A stretch of 64,000 nt of DNA from Verrucomicrobiota bacterium (GTDB lineage Bacteria; Verrucomicrobiota; Verrucomicrobiia; Opitutales; Opitutaceae). How positions within the stretch are numbered: position 1 is the first letter of the stretch; the number at the start of each line of letters is the position of its first letter. This document shows, one piece after another, positions 41,902-50,043 of the stretch. Location of the stretch: contig JAEWKR010000068.1 in the NCBI GenBank assembly GCA_023457715.1, positions 21,969 to 85,968 on the forward strand. Reading direction: 5' to 3'. The notes under the pieces were generated by a model. It did no database searches. It had not been told where the DNA came from and saw nothing but the letters and a program-made list of their open reading frames with translations. The translations under genes and the position numbers were made by a program.

Positions 41902-44031
41902 TCAGAATCGCGTCGTCACGCTGAACTTGAACGCGCGCGGCGAACCCGGGGTGATGTTGTTGTTGCTGTGGGCCGACGAGTAGTAGACGCGGTCGAGCAG
42001 GTTCTCGACGTTGAGCTGGGCGCGGAACCGGTCGTTGATCCGGTAGAAGAGCGCGAGGTCATAGCGCACGAAGCCGGGGAGGTGCACGGTGTTGTCCGTG
42101 GACGTGAAGATTTTTTCCCGGTAGATGGCCCCGACGCCCACGCCAAACTGCTTGGTCAGGTCGTAACGGTTCCAGAGCGAGAAGGTGTGGCGGGGCAGCT
42201 GCGCCAGCCGGGCGCCGGCGCGAACGGTCGCGGACTGGGTCTGGGTGATCTCACCGGTCTGGTACGCGTAACCGGCCATGATGCTCCATTGCTTGGAGAT
42301 GCGGCCGGTCGCGCCGAGCTCGATGCCCTTGGCCCGTTGCCCGTCGACCAGGATCGTGCGGGTGGCATCCGCCGGGTCGGTGATCGCGATGTTCTTGCGA
42401 TCCAGCTGGTACAGGGCGGCGGTGAGCGAAAAATCGGCGCGCACATCCCACTTCGCGCCCACTTCCATGTTCTCGAACTGCTCGGGCTTGAGCGACGCGT
42501 TGGACAGGGTGAGGGAGGCAAGCTGTTCCCCGGCGCGCGGGATACTGGTCATGCTGTAGCTCGTGTAGAGCGACACTGCCGGGGCGGGCTTGTAGATCAG
42601 GCCGGCTCGGGGTGAGAAGAGGTCGTCGCTGCTCGCGAGTTTCGCGCCGGTGCGGTTGTTGCGGAAATCGACTTCGAAGTGCTCCAGCCGGGCGCCGACG
42701 ATCGCGAGGAGCTGCGGCGTGAGTTCGATCTGGTCCTGCGCGTAGACCGCAGCGGTTTCAGCCACGCCGTGGTTGTTCGCGTCGGTCGCGCTCTGGCTGA
42801 AGGTGATGGGGGCGCTCGTACGCGGATTCGAGAGCGGCACCGTGATCGAGGTCGCGGTCGGGCTCACCGACGTGAAGAAGCCTGTGTTGCGGAAATTATC
42901 CGTGACCTGGCGGCCCAGCTCGAGGCCGGCGAGGACCTGATGCTTCACCGCACCGGTCGAGAACGGCAGAATGACGTCGGTCTGATTGAAGAGATTGTCG
43001 CGATCGGTGGACTGGCTGTAGGCGGACAGTGCCACGGTGGTGGCGGCGGCGTTCACGGCGCCGGGAAAGACATTCTGGTAGAACTTCCCGTACGACGCGA
43101 AACGCGTGTGGTTGCGGACGCTGATCCCGTTGGCGAAGCGGTGTTCGAGCAGGGCAAAGCCCAGGTTCACCCGCGCCCAGACCGGGCTGCGCGACGGGTC
43201 GCCGAAGAAGGTGGACGGGTCGACCTTGACCGGACGGCCCTGGAAGGAGGGCACGCCGCGATCGGCGACGCGTTCGTCCGAGAAGTGTTCGTAGCCCACG
43301 CGCAGGGTGGTGCGGGGCGCGAGTTTGAACGCCAGCGTCGGGTTGATGCCATAGCGCTGCAGCTCGAACCCGTCGCGGTAGCTCTGCGCGTCTTCGTAGA
43401 GCCCCGTGACGCGATAGGAGACCGACTCGCTCAGCTTGTTGCCGACGTCGAAGGTGGCCCGGTACTGCTCCCAGGATCCGATCTGGAGGGTAATCTCCTG
43501 CAGGTCCACGCCGTGGGCCTGTTTGGACACCCGGTTGACGATGCCACCCGAGCCGCCGCGGCCGAAGATCATGGCATTCGGTCCCTTCATGATCTCCACG
43601 CGGTCCACGTTGTAGAGATCGCGGATGTACTGCACGTCGTCGCGAATGCCATCGATGAAGAAATCGGCGGTGGTGCTGTTGCCCCGCATGACGGGGGTGT
43701 CGCGATTGCCCTCGCCCTGCGCGATGCCCATGCCCGGCACGTAGCGCGACAGATCGGCCATGCCTGTCATCGCCTGGTCATTGATCAGTTCGCGGGTGAT
43801 GACGCTGATCGATTGGGGAACGTTGATCAGCGCCGTGTCGGTGCGCGTGGCGGTGAACGTGCGCTCGACGGCGTAGGCCTGCGCGACCTTCTGGCTCCTC
43901 ACCTCGAATCGCTCGAGCTCCACCGGTTCGGGGTCCGGCAGATAGCTCGGAGCGACCGGCTCTTGGGCCATTCCGAAAACGGAGAGGCCAGACACACACA
44001 GCAGACAACGGGAGGTAAGCGAGAGGTGCAT
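41902..44031 (-). CDS. TonB-dependent siderophore receptor
   Basis: 709-aa outer-membrane receptor of the ferrichrome/FhuA type. A signal peptide (about 1-22) is followed by VELERFEVRSQ, a plug with NVPQSISVITRELI, DLSRYVPGMG and VEIMKGPNAMIFGRGGSGGIVNRV, then a 22-strand barrel whose last strand ends PRAFKFSVTTRF. It would import ferric siderophores with TonB energy. The upstream region carries duplicated CTCAGTCTCAAT motifs around a TTGACA, consistent with iron control. No periplasmic or ABC partners are adjacent. Confidence 0.92.
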   Translation of the reverse strand: MHLSLTSRCLLCVSGLSVFGMAQEPVAPSYLPDPEPVELERFEVRSQKVAQAYAVERTFTATRTDTALINVPQSISVITRELINDQAMTGMADLSRYVPGMGIAQGEGNRDTPVMRGNSTTADFFIDGIRDDVQYIRDLYNVDRVEIMKGPNAMIFGRGGSGGIVNRVSKQAHGVDLQEITLQIGSWEQYRATFDVGNKLSESVSYRVTGLYEDAQSYRDGFELQRYGINPTLAFKLAPRTTLRVGYEHFSDERVADRGVPSFQGRPVKVDPSTFFGDPSRSPVWARVNLGFALLEHRFANGISVRNHTRFASYGKFYQNVFPGAVNAAATTVALSAYSQSTDRDNLFNQTDVILPFSTGAVKHQVLAGLELGRQVTDNFRNTGFFTSVSPTATSITVPLSNPRTSAPITFSQSATDANNHGVAETAAVYAQDQIELTPQLLAIVGARLEHFEVDFRNNRTGAKLASSDDLFSPRAGLIYKPAPAVSLYTSYSMTSIPRAGEQLASLTLSNASLKPEQFENMEVGAKWDVRADFSLTAALYQLDRKNIAITDPADATRTILVDGQRAKGIELGATGRISKQWSIMAGYAYQTGEITQTQSATVRAGARLAQLPRHTFSLWNRYDLTKQFGVGVGAIYREKIFTSTDNTVHLPGFVRYDLALFYRINDRFRAQLNVENLLDRVYYSSAHSNNNITPGSPRAFKFSVTTRF

Positions 44032-44042
44032 GAATTACACAA

Positions 44043-44123
44043 GACTCAGTCTCAATCTCAAAGCTGTCGTCACAGGTGTGTCAAGCGGATGTGAGATGAA
44101 ATCTCAGTCTCAATAAGATCTCA
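44043..44123 (-). promoter_or_regulatory. Promoter with duplicated TGAGACTGAG operator, siderophore receptor
   Basis: CTCAGTCTCAAT occurs at 44045-44056 and again at 44103-44114, 58 bp apart, and related CTCA words fill the rest. On the minus strand a TTGACA (44084-44079) is followed 17 bp later by TTGAGA, overlapping the proximal copy. The layout suits repression by an iron regulator, but the sites do not match the classical Fur box. Confidence 0.5.
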
Positions 44124-44755
44124 GTTCTGGCGCGCGGTATGCCAACGCCCTCGGCCGTCATCGACGCGTTGAGCGACGGACGGGGATGACGATTCGCAAA
44201 ACAGTTCAGAAGAAAGGCTTACAAAATATGGTCCCGATAACAGCCCGCAATTTCCGCCGTGATTTCCGCAATCCCTGAGCAGCTTGGAAAGGGGACAGAC
44301 CCTGCGCTTATGCACCCGACTTGCAGATGGATACGTGTTTTCCGCCGCCTCGACGCGAGCGCGGACATGCCGTCGCCCGCGGATTGGCGCGAATGGCAGC
44401 GGGTCACCGATTACCCTCTTGTTCGCGAGCATTCGCCTAGTGACGGCCTGTCGCTTCGCTCGGTAGGCGGGCGCCTCCTTTCAGCTAAGCAAGCGAAAGG
44501 GGCATACGCCGTAGCCTGTACCGCCTTGCGGCGGATTTCAGCTTTTTCAGCTTTTCAGCTTTTTCAGATTATCAGCGCTTCCTTCCAGCCCCGGCTACGT
44601 CGCCCGATTTCTCCTTGCCACGGTCGCCCTCAGCCGGTGTGTTCACCGACTCTTCGTCTCACGACGAGCCGGGGAGAAACAACAACCGACAACATCAGAT
44701 CGATCGCAAGGCGGCCCATTGGCCGACCTGTGTGTCGCTAGGATACATAGATCAT
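44124..44755. other. Gene-free region between siderophore receptor and rpsB, 632 nt
   Basis: No convincing gene. It contains GGGGACAGACCCTG (44291-44304), a motif often seen near REP-type elements, and a CTTTCAGCTAAGC..AGCGAAAGG segment. A run of TTTCAG words (44525-44575) belongs to the word-repeat family. The last 150 bp should hold the promoter and leader of rpsB-tsf; AGGATACATAG lies just before the start. Short frames here look random. Confidence 0.5.
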
Positions 44756-45655
44756 ATGCCCATCAGCATCACTCCGAAGGACCTGCTCGACGCAGGCGTT
44801 CATTTTGGTCACCAGACCAAGCGTTGGAATCCCCGTTCGAAGCCGTTCATCTTCGACCACCGGCAAGGCGTCACCATCATCGACCTCGGCAAGACGCACG
44901 AGGCGCTGACCAAGGCCGCTGACTACCTCGAGGAAATCGTGGCCAATGGCGGCAACGTCCTCTTCGTCGGCACGAAGCGCCAGGCGAAGGAAATCGTGCG
45001 CGAGGCCGCCGCCTCGGTGAACATGCCGATGGTCGTCGACCGCTGGCTGGGCGGCACCCTGACCAATTACGAGACCGTCAAGAAATCCATTGCCAAGTAC
45101 AAGAAGTACCAGGCGATGGAGACCTCCGGCGAAATGGCCAAGCTCCCCCGCAAGGAAGAGTCCGCCATCAAGCGCGAGATGACCCGCATGCAGAAGAATT
45201 TCGCCGGCATCGCCGACATGCCCGGCATGCCCTCCGCGATGTTCGTCGTGGATGTGAATCACCACAAAATCGCCGTGGCCGAGGCCGCCCGCGCCGGCAT
45301 CCCGTGTGTTGCGATCGTCGATACGAACTCCGACCCGACCACCGTCTCCCACCCGATCCCGGGCAACGACGACGCGGTGAAGTCGGTCCGCATCATCGTC
45401 GAGGCGATCACCCAGGCGGTGCAGAACGGTCTGTCGCAGCGGGACACCCGGCGCGCGCAACGCGGCCAGGCCGACCTCAAGAACGTCACCGCCGGGGTCG
45501 ACACGAGTGCCAGCGCCGAGAACGTCGACCTGTCGCGCGTGGAAATCCCGGCCGAGGTCGCCCCGCTCGTCGAGGGCGAGGTCGATCCGGCTGCTCCGAG
45601 CGCCGCGAAGAAGAAGCCGGTCCGCGCCAAGAAACCCGCCGTCAAGGCCGAGTAA
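44756..45655 (+). CDS. rpsB: 30S ribosomal protein S2
   Basis: 299 aa, slightly longer than the usual 230-260 because of an Ala/Lys-rich C-terminal tail (PSAAKKKPVRAKKPAVKAE). Conserved landmarks are LLDAGVHFGHQTKRWNP, VLFVGTKRQAKEIV, RWLGGTLTNY, FVVDVNHHKIAVAEA and IPCVAIVDTNSDP. It starts at the ATG at 44756 (MPISITPKDLL) and is followed by tsf after 12 bp, the common bacterial order. Confidence 0.97.
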   Translation: MPISITPKDLLDAGVHFGHQTKRWNPRSKPFIFDHRQGVTIIDLGKTHEALTKAADYLEEIVANGGNVLFVGTKRQAKEIVREAAASVNMPMVVDRWLGGTLTNYETVKKSIAKYKKYQAMETSGEMAKLPRKEESAIKREMTRMQKNFAGIADMPGMPSAMFVVDVNHHKIAVAEAARAGIPCVAIVDTNSDPTTVSHPIPGNDDAVKSVRIIVEAITQAVQNGLSQRDTRRAQRGQADLKNVTAGVDTSASAENVDLSRVEIPAEVAPLVEGEVDPAAPSAAKKKPVRAKKPAVKAE

Positions 45656-45667
45656 GCTGCTCCTTTC

Positions 45668-46261
45668 ATGAGCTCACCTATCACTGCTCAAATGGTCGCT
45701 GACCTGCGCGAAAAGACCGGCGCGGGTCTGCTGGACTGCAAGAAGGCTCTCACCGAGGCCAATGGCAACGTCGAGGAGGCCGTGACGATCCTGCGCAAGA
45801 AGGGCGCGGCGTCCGCGGCCAAGAAGGCGGAACGCGCCACCAAGGAAGGCGTGATCGAGTCCTACATCCACGTTGGCGGCAAGGTTGGCGTCCTCATCGA
45901 GGTCAACTGCGAGACCGACTTTGTGGCCCGCAACGAGGACTTCCGCGTCTTCGTGAAGGACCTGTGTCTCCAGATCGCCGCCGCGAGCCCGCTTTACGTG
46001 GGCCGCGAAGAGGTGCCGGAAGCCGACCTCCAGAAGGAGCGCGACATCGCCGCCGCCCAGGTCGTCGGCAAGCCGCCGGCCGCCGTGCAGAAGATCGTCG
46101 AAGGCAAGCTCGAGAAGTACTACTCCTCGGTGTGCCTGCTCGACCAGCCGTTCGTCAAGGTGCCGGAGAAGACCGTCAAGGAGCTGCTCACGGATCAGAT
46201 CGCGAAGATCGGCGAGAACCTCCAGGTCCGCCGCTTCGTCCGCTATCAGATCGGCCAGTAA
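45668..46261 (+). CDS. tsf: Elongation factor Ts
   Basis: 197 aa, the short form of EF-Ts, which exchanges GDP on EF-Tu. It has an N-terminal UBA-like domain (AQMVADLREKTGAGLLDCKKAL) and the core TDFVARN motif (EVNCETDFVARNEDF), followed by a single core subdomain ending in RRFVRYQIGQ. It is the second gene of the rpsB operon and is followed by a terminator. Confidence 0.97.
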   Translation: MSSPITAQMVADLREKTGAGLLDCKKALTEANGNVEEAVTILRKKGAASAAKKAERATKEGVIESYIHVGGKVGVLIEVNCETDFVARNEDFRVFVKDLCLQIAAASPLYVGREEVPEADLQKERDIAAAQVVGKPPAAVQKIVEGKLEKYYSSVCLLDQPFVKVPEKTVKELLTDQIAKIGENLQVRRFVRYQIGQ

Positions 46262-46325
46262 GACCAAGCGGTTGGCGATAGGCTTTAGGCTGTAGGCCTG
46301 ACGCCACTACGCTGTCCCTCTCGAC

Positions 46326-46353
46326 GGCCCGGGTAACCCCCGGGCCTTTTTTT
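46326..46353 (+). terminator. Rho-independent terminator of rpsB-tsf
   Basis: The stem GGCCCGGG / CCCGGGCC with a 5-nt loop is followed by seven T residues. The remaining spacer to the next gene at 46554 shows only a TAGGCTTTAGGCTGTAGGCC word repeat (about 46274-46295). Confidence 0.92.
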
Positions 46354-46553
46354 ATACGCCTTTTGGCAATCGCCTGTTCGGGAGGGGTTTCCGGTCCGGG
46401 CCGTTGCGGCGCAGGAACTACTTAAACCTGCGTACGCGTTTCTCCGCCGGGGCCAAATCCGTTGCCGCAGCATGACTTGGGTCGGTCCCACCTCCCCCAT
46501 GCGGCGTCCATGGTTGCCGCCCCAGCCGCCTTCCGCAGCGTCGCCGCTCCTTC

Positions 46554-49103
46554 ATGCATCCCACCGACCCGGAGCGCGCCCGCCTGAACGCGCTTGAAAC
46601 CTATCGGATCCTCGATTCCGCCCCGGAGGCGGAGTTCGACGACCTGACCCAGCTGGCGTCGTTCATCTGCGGCACGCCCATCGCGCTGATTTCGTTGATC
46701 GACGCGAACCGGCAATGGTTCAAGAGCCGGCGCGGCGTGACGGAGACGGAAACCGGGCGCGAGGTCGCCTTCTGCGCGCATGTCGTGGCTGCCGGCGCGT
46801 ACCTGGAAGTCGAGGATGCCCGCGAGGATCCCCGGTTCCGCGACAATCCGCTCGTGACCGGCGCGCCGCAGATCCGCTTCTATGCCGGGACGCCGCTCAT
46901 CACCCCCGAGGGCTTCGGCCTGGGCACGCTTTGCGTGGTCGACCGTGTGCCGCGCACTCTGTCCCCGGCGCAACGCGAGGCGCTCGCCGCGCTCGGGCGG
47001 CAGGTGGGGCAGCTGCTGGAGCTCCGTCGCGACCGGCTGCGACAGCAGGCGGCGAACGCCGACCTTGCGCAAAAAGCCGCCTACAAGCAGGCGATTCTGG
47101 ACCACACCGCGGCCGCGATCATCTCGACCGACAAGCACGGGGTGATTGCGACCTTCAACCGTGGCGCCGAGGCGCTGCTTGGCTACGCAGCCGCCGAGGC
47201 GGTGGGGAAGCTGACCCCGATCGTATTCCACGAGGCGGCGGAGATTCGCGAGCACGCGGCCGCGCTGTCCCACGAACTCGGCTATGAAGTCGCGCCCGGG
47301 TTCGAGGTGTTCGTGCTGAAGGCCCGGCAGGCCGCGGAGGAATCGCGCGAGTGGACGTACGTCCGTCGCGACGGCTCGCGCGTGCCCGTGCTGCTGTCGG
47401 TGTCCGCGATCCGGTCGGGCGACGGCGCGGTGCGCGGATACCTGGGCATCGCCCGTGACATCACTGCGCGTCGTCGCGCCGAGGCTGCGCTCAATGCGAG
47501 CGAGCTGCGGCTGCGCGAGATGAACAACACCCTGGAACGCCTGGTCGCGCAGCGCACCGCCGAGCTCAAGGAGAGCGAAGCCCGCTTCCAGCAGCTCGCC
47601 GACCAGAGCACGGACATCTTCTGGTTCTTTGGCTTGGATCCAGCCCGCCTCCTTTACGTCAGCCCCGCGGTGGAGCGCGTGTGGGGGCGGCCCGCGTCCT
47701 CGTTCTATGCGGATCCCCTCAGCTGGCTGGAGGCGATCCATCCCGAGGATCGCGAGCGGGTGTTGCAGCAGCACCTCGATGTCACCAGCGGACGAAGCCC
47801 CCGCCTCGAGACCGAATACCGGGTGGTGCGGCCCGACCGCAGCATTCGCTGGATCAGCGACACGCGCACGCCGTTGCGCGACGCCACGGGGAAAATCGTG
47901 CGGCTGGGCGGAGTGGGGAAGGACGTGACCGAGAAAAAGCAGGCGCAGGCGCAATGGCTGCGCACCCAGCGGCTCGAAAGCATCGGCACCCTCGCCGGCG
48001 GAATCGCGCATGATCTCAACAATGCCCTGGCGCCGATCCTGATGGGGATGGACCTCCTGCGCGGATCTTCCGCCGACACCGTGTTGTTCGACGCCATGGA
48101 TGCGAGCGCGCGGCACGCGGCCGGCATGGTGAAGCAGCTGCTCACCTTCGCCAAGGGCGCCGAGGGCGCGCGCATGCTGCTGCAGCCTCGTCATCTCATC
48201 GTTGAGATGGCCGGGCTCATCAACGGCACGTTCCCCAAACACATCAAGCTGCTCGTCGAGTGCGCGTCGACGCTCCCCTTGGTGCTCGGCGATGCGACGC
48301 AATTGCACCAGGTGCTGCTCAACCTCTGCGTGAATGCCCGCGATGCCATGCCCGGCGGGGGTAGCCTCACGGTGCGCGCCGAGATGCGGGAGGTCGACGC
48401 GCTCGTCGCCGACACGTTTTCGGCCCGCGCCGGCCGCTACGTCATGCTCGAGGTGAGCGACACCGGCAGCGGCATCCCGCCGGAGATCCTGGACCGCGTC
48501 TTCGAGCCGTTCTTTACGACCAAGGCGCCCGACAAGGGAACCGGTCTGGGCCTCTCCACCGTGCTCGGAATCGTGCAGGGGCATGGCGGTTTCGTGCGCG
48601 TGCGTTCCACCGTGGGCGCCGGTACGTCGTTCAGCGTTTTCCTGCCGGTCGCCGGCGCCGGGTTGGTTCCGGCGGCGGTTGACGACGGCTCGGAGCCCCG
48701 GTTTTGCGGCCGCGGTGAAACGGTTCTCATCCTCGACGACGTGGCCGCCGTCCGCACCACGTGCGAAGCCGTGCTCGGCGGGACGAATCTCAATGTCCTC
48801 ACCGCGGGCGATGCGACCGAGGCCCTCGCCGCCGTCGCCGATCACCGGGACGACCTGCGCTTGATCATCACCGACCTCCACATGCCGCAAATCGACGGCC
48901 TGGTCTTTACCCGCGTGGTGCGGCGGATGCTCCCCAACGTCCCGATCATCGTCACCAGCGGCCGGATCACGGAGGCGGAGCAGCGGGAGTTCCAGGACCT
49001 TGGCGTGGCCGCCGTGATCGAAAAACCCTTCCGGCGAGAAGCCCTCCTGGATGCCGTCGCTTCCGCCCTCGAGCTGGACGCGCTCACCTGCGCCACAGCA
49101 TGA
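46554..49103 (+). CDS. Hybrid GAF-PAS-PAS histidine kinase with C-terminal receiver
   Basis: 849-aa soluble hybrid kinase. A GAF domain spans about 15-160 (EFDDLTQLASFICGTPIALISLID, FCAHVV), PAS domains lie near 175-300 and 335-450, then HisKA with LAGGIAHDLNNAL (His486). The HATPase has NLCVNARDAMPGG, DTGSGIP and GTGLGLSTV, and a receiver ends the protein (phospho-acceptor about Asp774 in LIITDLHMPQ). It overlaps the following single-receiver gene by 4 bp, so phosphate may flow His to Asp to a second receiver or compete between receivers. Signal unknown. Confidence 0.93.
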   Translation: MHPTDPERARLNALETYRILDSAPEAEFDDLTQLASFICGTPIALISLIDANRQWFKSRRGVTETETGREVAFCAHVVAAGAYLEVEDAREDPRFRDNPLVTGAPQIRFYAGTPLITPEGFGLGTLCVVDRVPRTLSPAQREALAALGRQVGQLLELRRDRLRQQAANADLAQKAAYKQAILDHTAAAIISTDKHGVIATFNRGAEALLGYAAAEAVGKLTPIVFHEAAEIREHAAALSHELGYEVAPGFEVFVLKARQAAEESREWTYVRRDGSRVPVLLSVSAIRSGDGAVRGYLGIARDITARRRAEAALNASELRLREMNNTLERLVAQRTAELKESEARFQQLADQSTDIFWFFGLDPARLLYVSPAVERVWGRPASSFYADPLSWLEAIHPEDRERVLQQHLDVTSGRSPRLETEYRVVRPDRSIRWISDTRTPLRDATGKIVRLGGVGKDVTEKKQAQAQWLRTQRLESIGTLAGGIAHDLNNALAPILMGMDLLRGSSADTVLFDAMDASARHAAGMVKQLLTFAKGAEGARMLLQPRHLIVEMAGLINGTFPKHIKLLVECASTLPLVLGDATQLHQVLLNLCVNARDAMPGGGSLTVRAEMREVDALVADTFSARAGRYVMLEVSDTGSGIPPEILDRVFEPFFTTKAPDKGTGLGLSTVLGIVQGHGGFVRVRSTVGAGTSFSVFLPVAGAGLVPAAVDDGSEPRFCGRGETVLILDDVAAVRTTCEAVLGGTNLNVLTAGDATEALAAVADHRDDLRLIITDLHMPQIDGLVFTRVVRRMLPNVPIIVTSGRITEAEQREFQDLGVAAVIEKPFRREALLDAVASALELDALTCATA

Positions 49104-49477
49104 AACGAATCCTCCTCATCGACGACAATCTGCCGTTCCTCGCTGTCCAGGCACTCGTGCTCCGCGGCGCCGGGTATGAGGTCACCACGGCCGAGCATGG
49201 TCGCGAAGGTGCGAAACTGCTCGCCGGCCAGCGTTTCGACCTCGTCGTCACCGACCTCGTCATGCCGGAAAAAGACGGCATCGAGGTGATCCTGGAGCTC
49301 CGCCGCCGCGGTTCGCCCATCAAGATCATCGCCATCTCGGGCGGCGGTCGCGTGGGTCCCGAGAACTACCTTTACATGGCCGGCAAGCTTGGCGCGGCCG
49401 CGACGCTGACGAAACCGTTTTCCTCCGACACGCTGCTCACCGCCGTTGCTGGACTCCTTGCCGCGCCGGCAGCCTAG
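49100..49477 (+). CDS. Single-domain response regulator
   Basis: 125-aa CheY-like receiver with Asp8-Asp9, phospho-acceptor Asp52 (LVVTDLVMPEKDG), Ser80 (IIAISGG) and Lys105 (TLTKPF). No output domain. The ATG overlaps the hybrid kinase TGA, making these two a pair. Its TAG stop is shared through CTAG with the stop of the opposing gene. Confidence 0.92.
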   Translation: MKRILLIDDNLPFLAVQALVLRGAGYEVTTAEHGREGAKLLAGQRFDLVVTDLVMPEKDGIEVILELRRRGSPIKIIAISGGGRVGPENYLYMAGKLGAAATLTKPFSSDTLLTAVAGLLAAPAA

Positions 49478-50025
49478 TTTCCGACCCGCAGGGCGTGCCG
49501 CAGCGCCCTAAAATCCTCCGGCAGGAACACCGTTTGGTTCGGCGCGAAGGTTGCTGCGTCTTCGCGCCACCTCGCCGCTAGAAACGCGGCGTGTTTCTCG
49601 GGCCCCATCCGCCAATGGGGACAATCCACACAATGCGTGCCGCTGACGCGTTCCCGCGCGCGTTCCAGTTCCTGCCGCTTGCAGCGACCATCGGCCGTCA
49701 CTGCCTCGAACGACAACCGGCACTCGGCCAGTTCGGGATAGAACAGCGCCTTCACCAGCTGCTTCGCCGCGTCTTGCACCCGCCCGTCCGCGTCCGGGCC
49801 CGCAGCGTACGCCGCGCGCGCCTTCACCTCCGCTTCACTCAGCCGGCCGGCCACGTTCTCCGCCTCTGACGCCACCGCTGCCGGCACGCCGAACTTCGTC
49901 ACCAGTGCCGCGCACCGCGCCCCCACGGCCGCCACCCGTGCCGCGTCCACCCGCTCGCCGTTCTGCTGCAGGTAGCGCGTCAGCACGGCCGACAACAAGC
50001 GCTCGAGCGTGGAATCGGTCGGCAT
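49474..50025 (-). CDS. Hypothetical protein with C-terminal CVDCPHW motif
   Basis: 183 aa, not recognised. Mostly helical and Ala/Arg-rich, with no signal peptide or membrane segment. A Cys appears in DGRCKRQEL and a CxxC in SGTHCVDCPHWRMGP near residue 135, which together could bind a metal. It is convergent with the receiver gene, sharing a CTAG stop, and begins 18 bp upstream of the Ig-domain protein stop on the same strand side. Codon use is like its neighbours, so it is probably real. Confidence 0.65.
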   Translation of the reverse strand: MPTDSTLERLLSAVLTRYLQQNGERVDAARVAAVGARCAALVTKFGVPAAVASEAENVAGRLSEAEVKARAAYAAGPDADGRVQDAAKQLVKALFYPELAECRLSFEAVTADGRCKRQELERARERVSGTHCVDCPHWRMGPEKHAAFLAARWREDAATFAPNQTVFLPEDFRALRHALRVGN

Positions 50026-50043
50026 GCCTCCAACGCTGCCAAC

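Noticed and set aside
44291..44304. GGGGACAGACCCTG as part of a transposase gene
   Set aside because: The motif is suggestive of REP-associated sequences, but no transposase frame or paired copy is nearby.
44121..44432. 103-aa minus-strand frame in the gap before rpsB
   Set aside because: No domain, no ribosome site, and composition like translated non-coding DNA.
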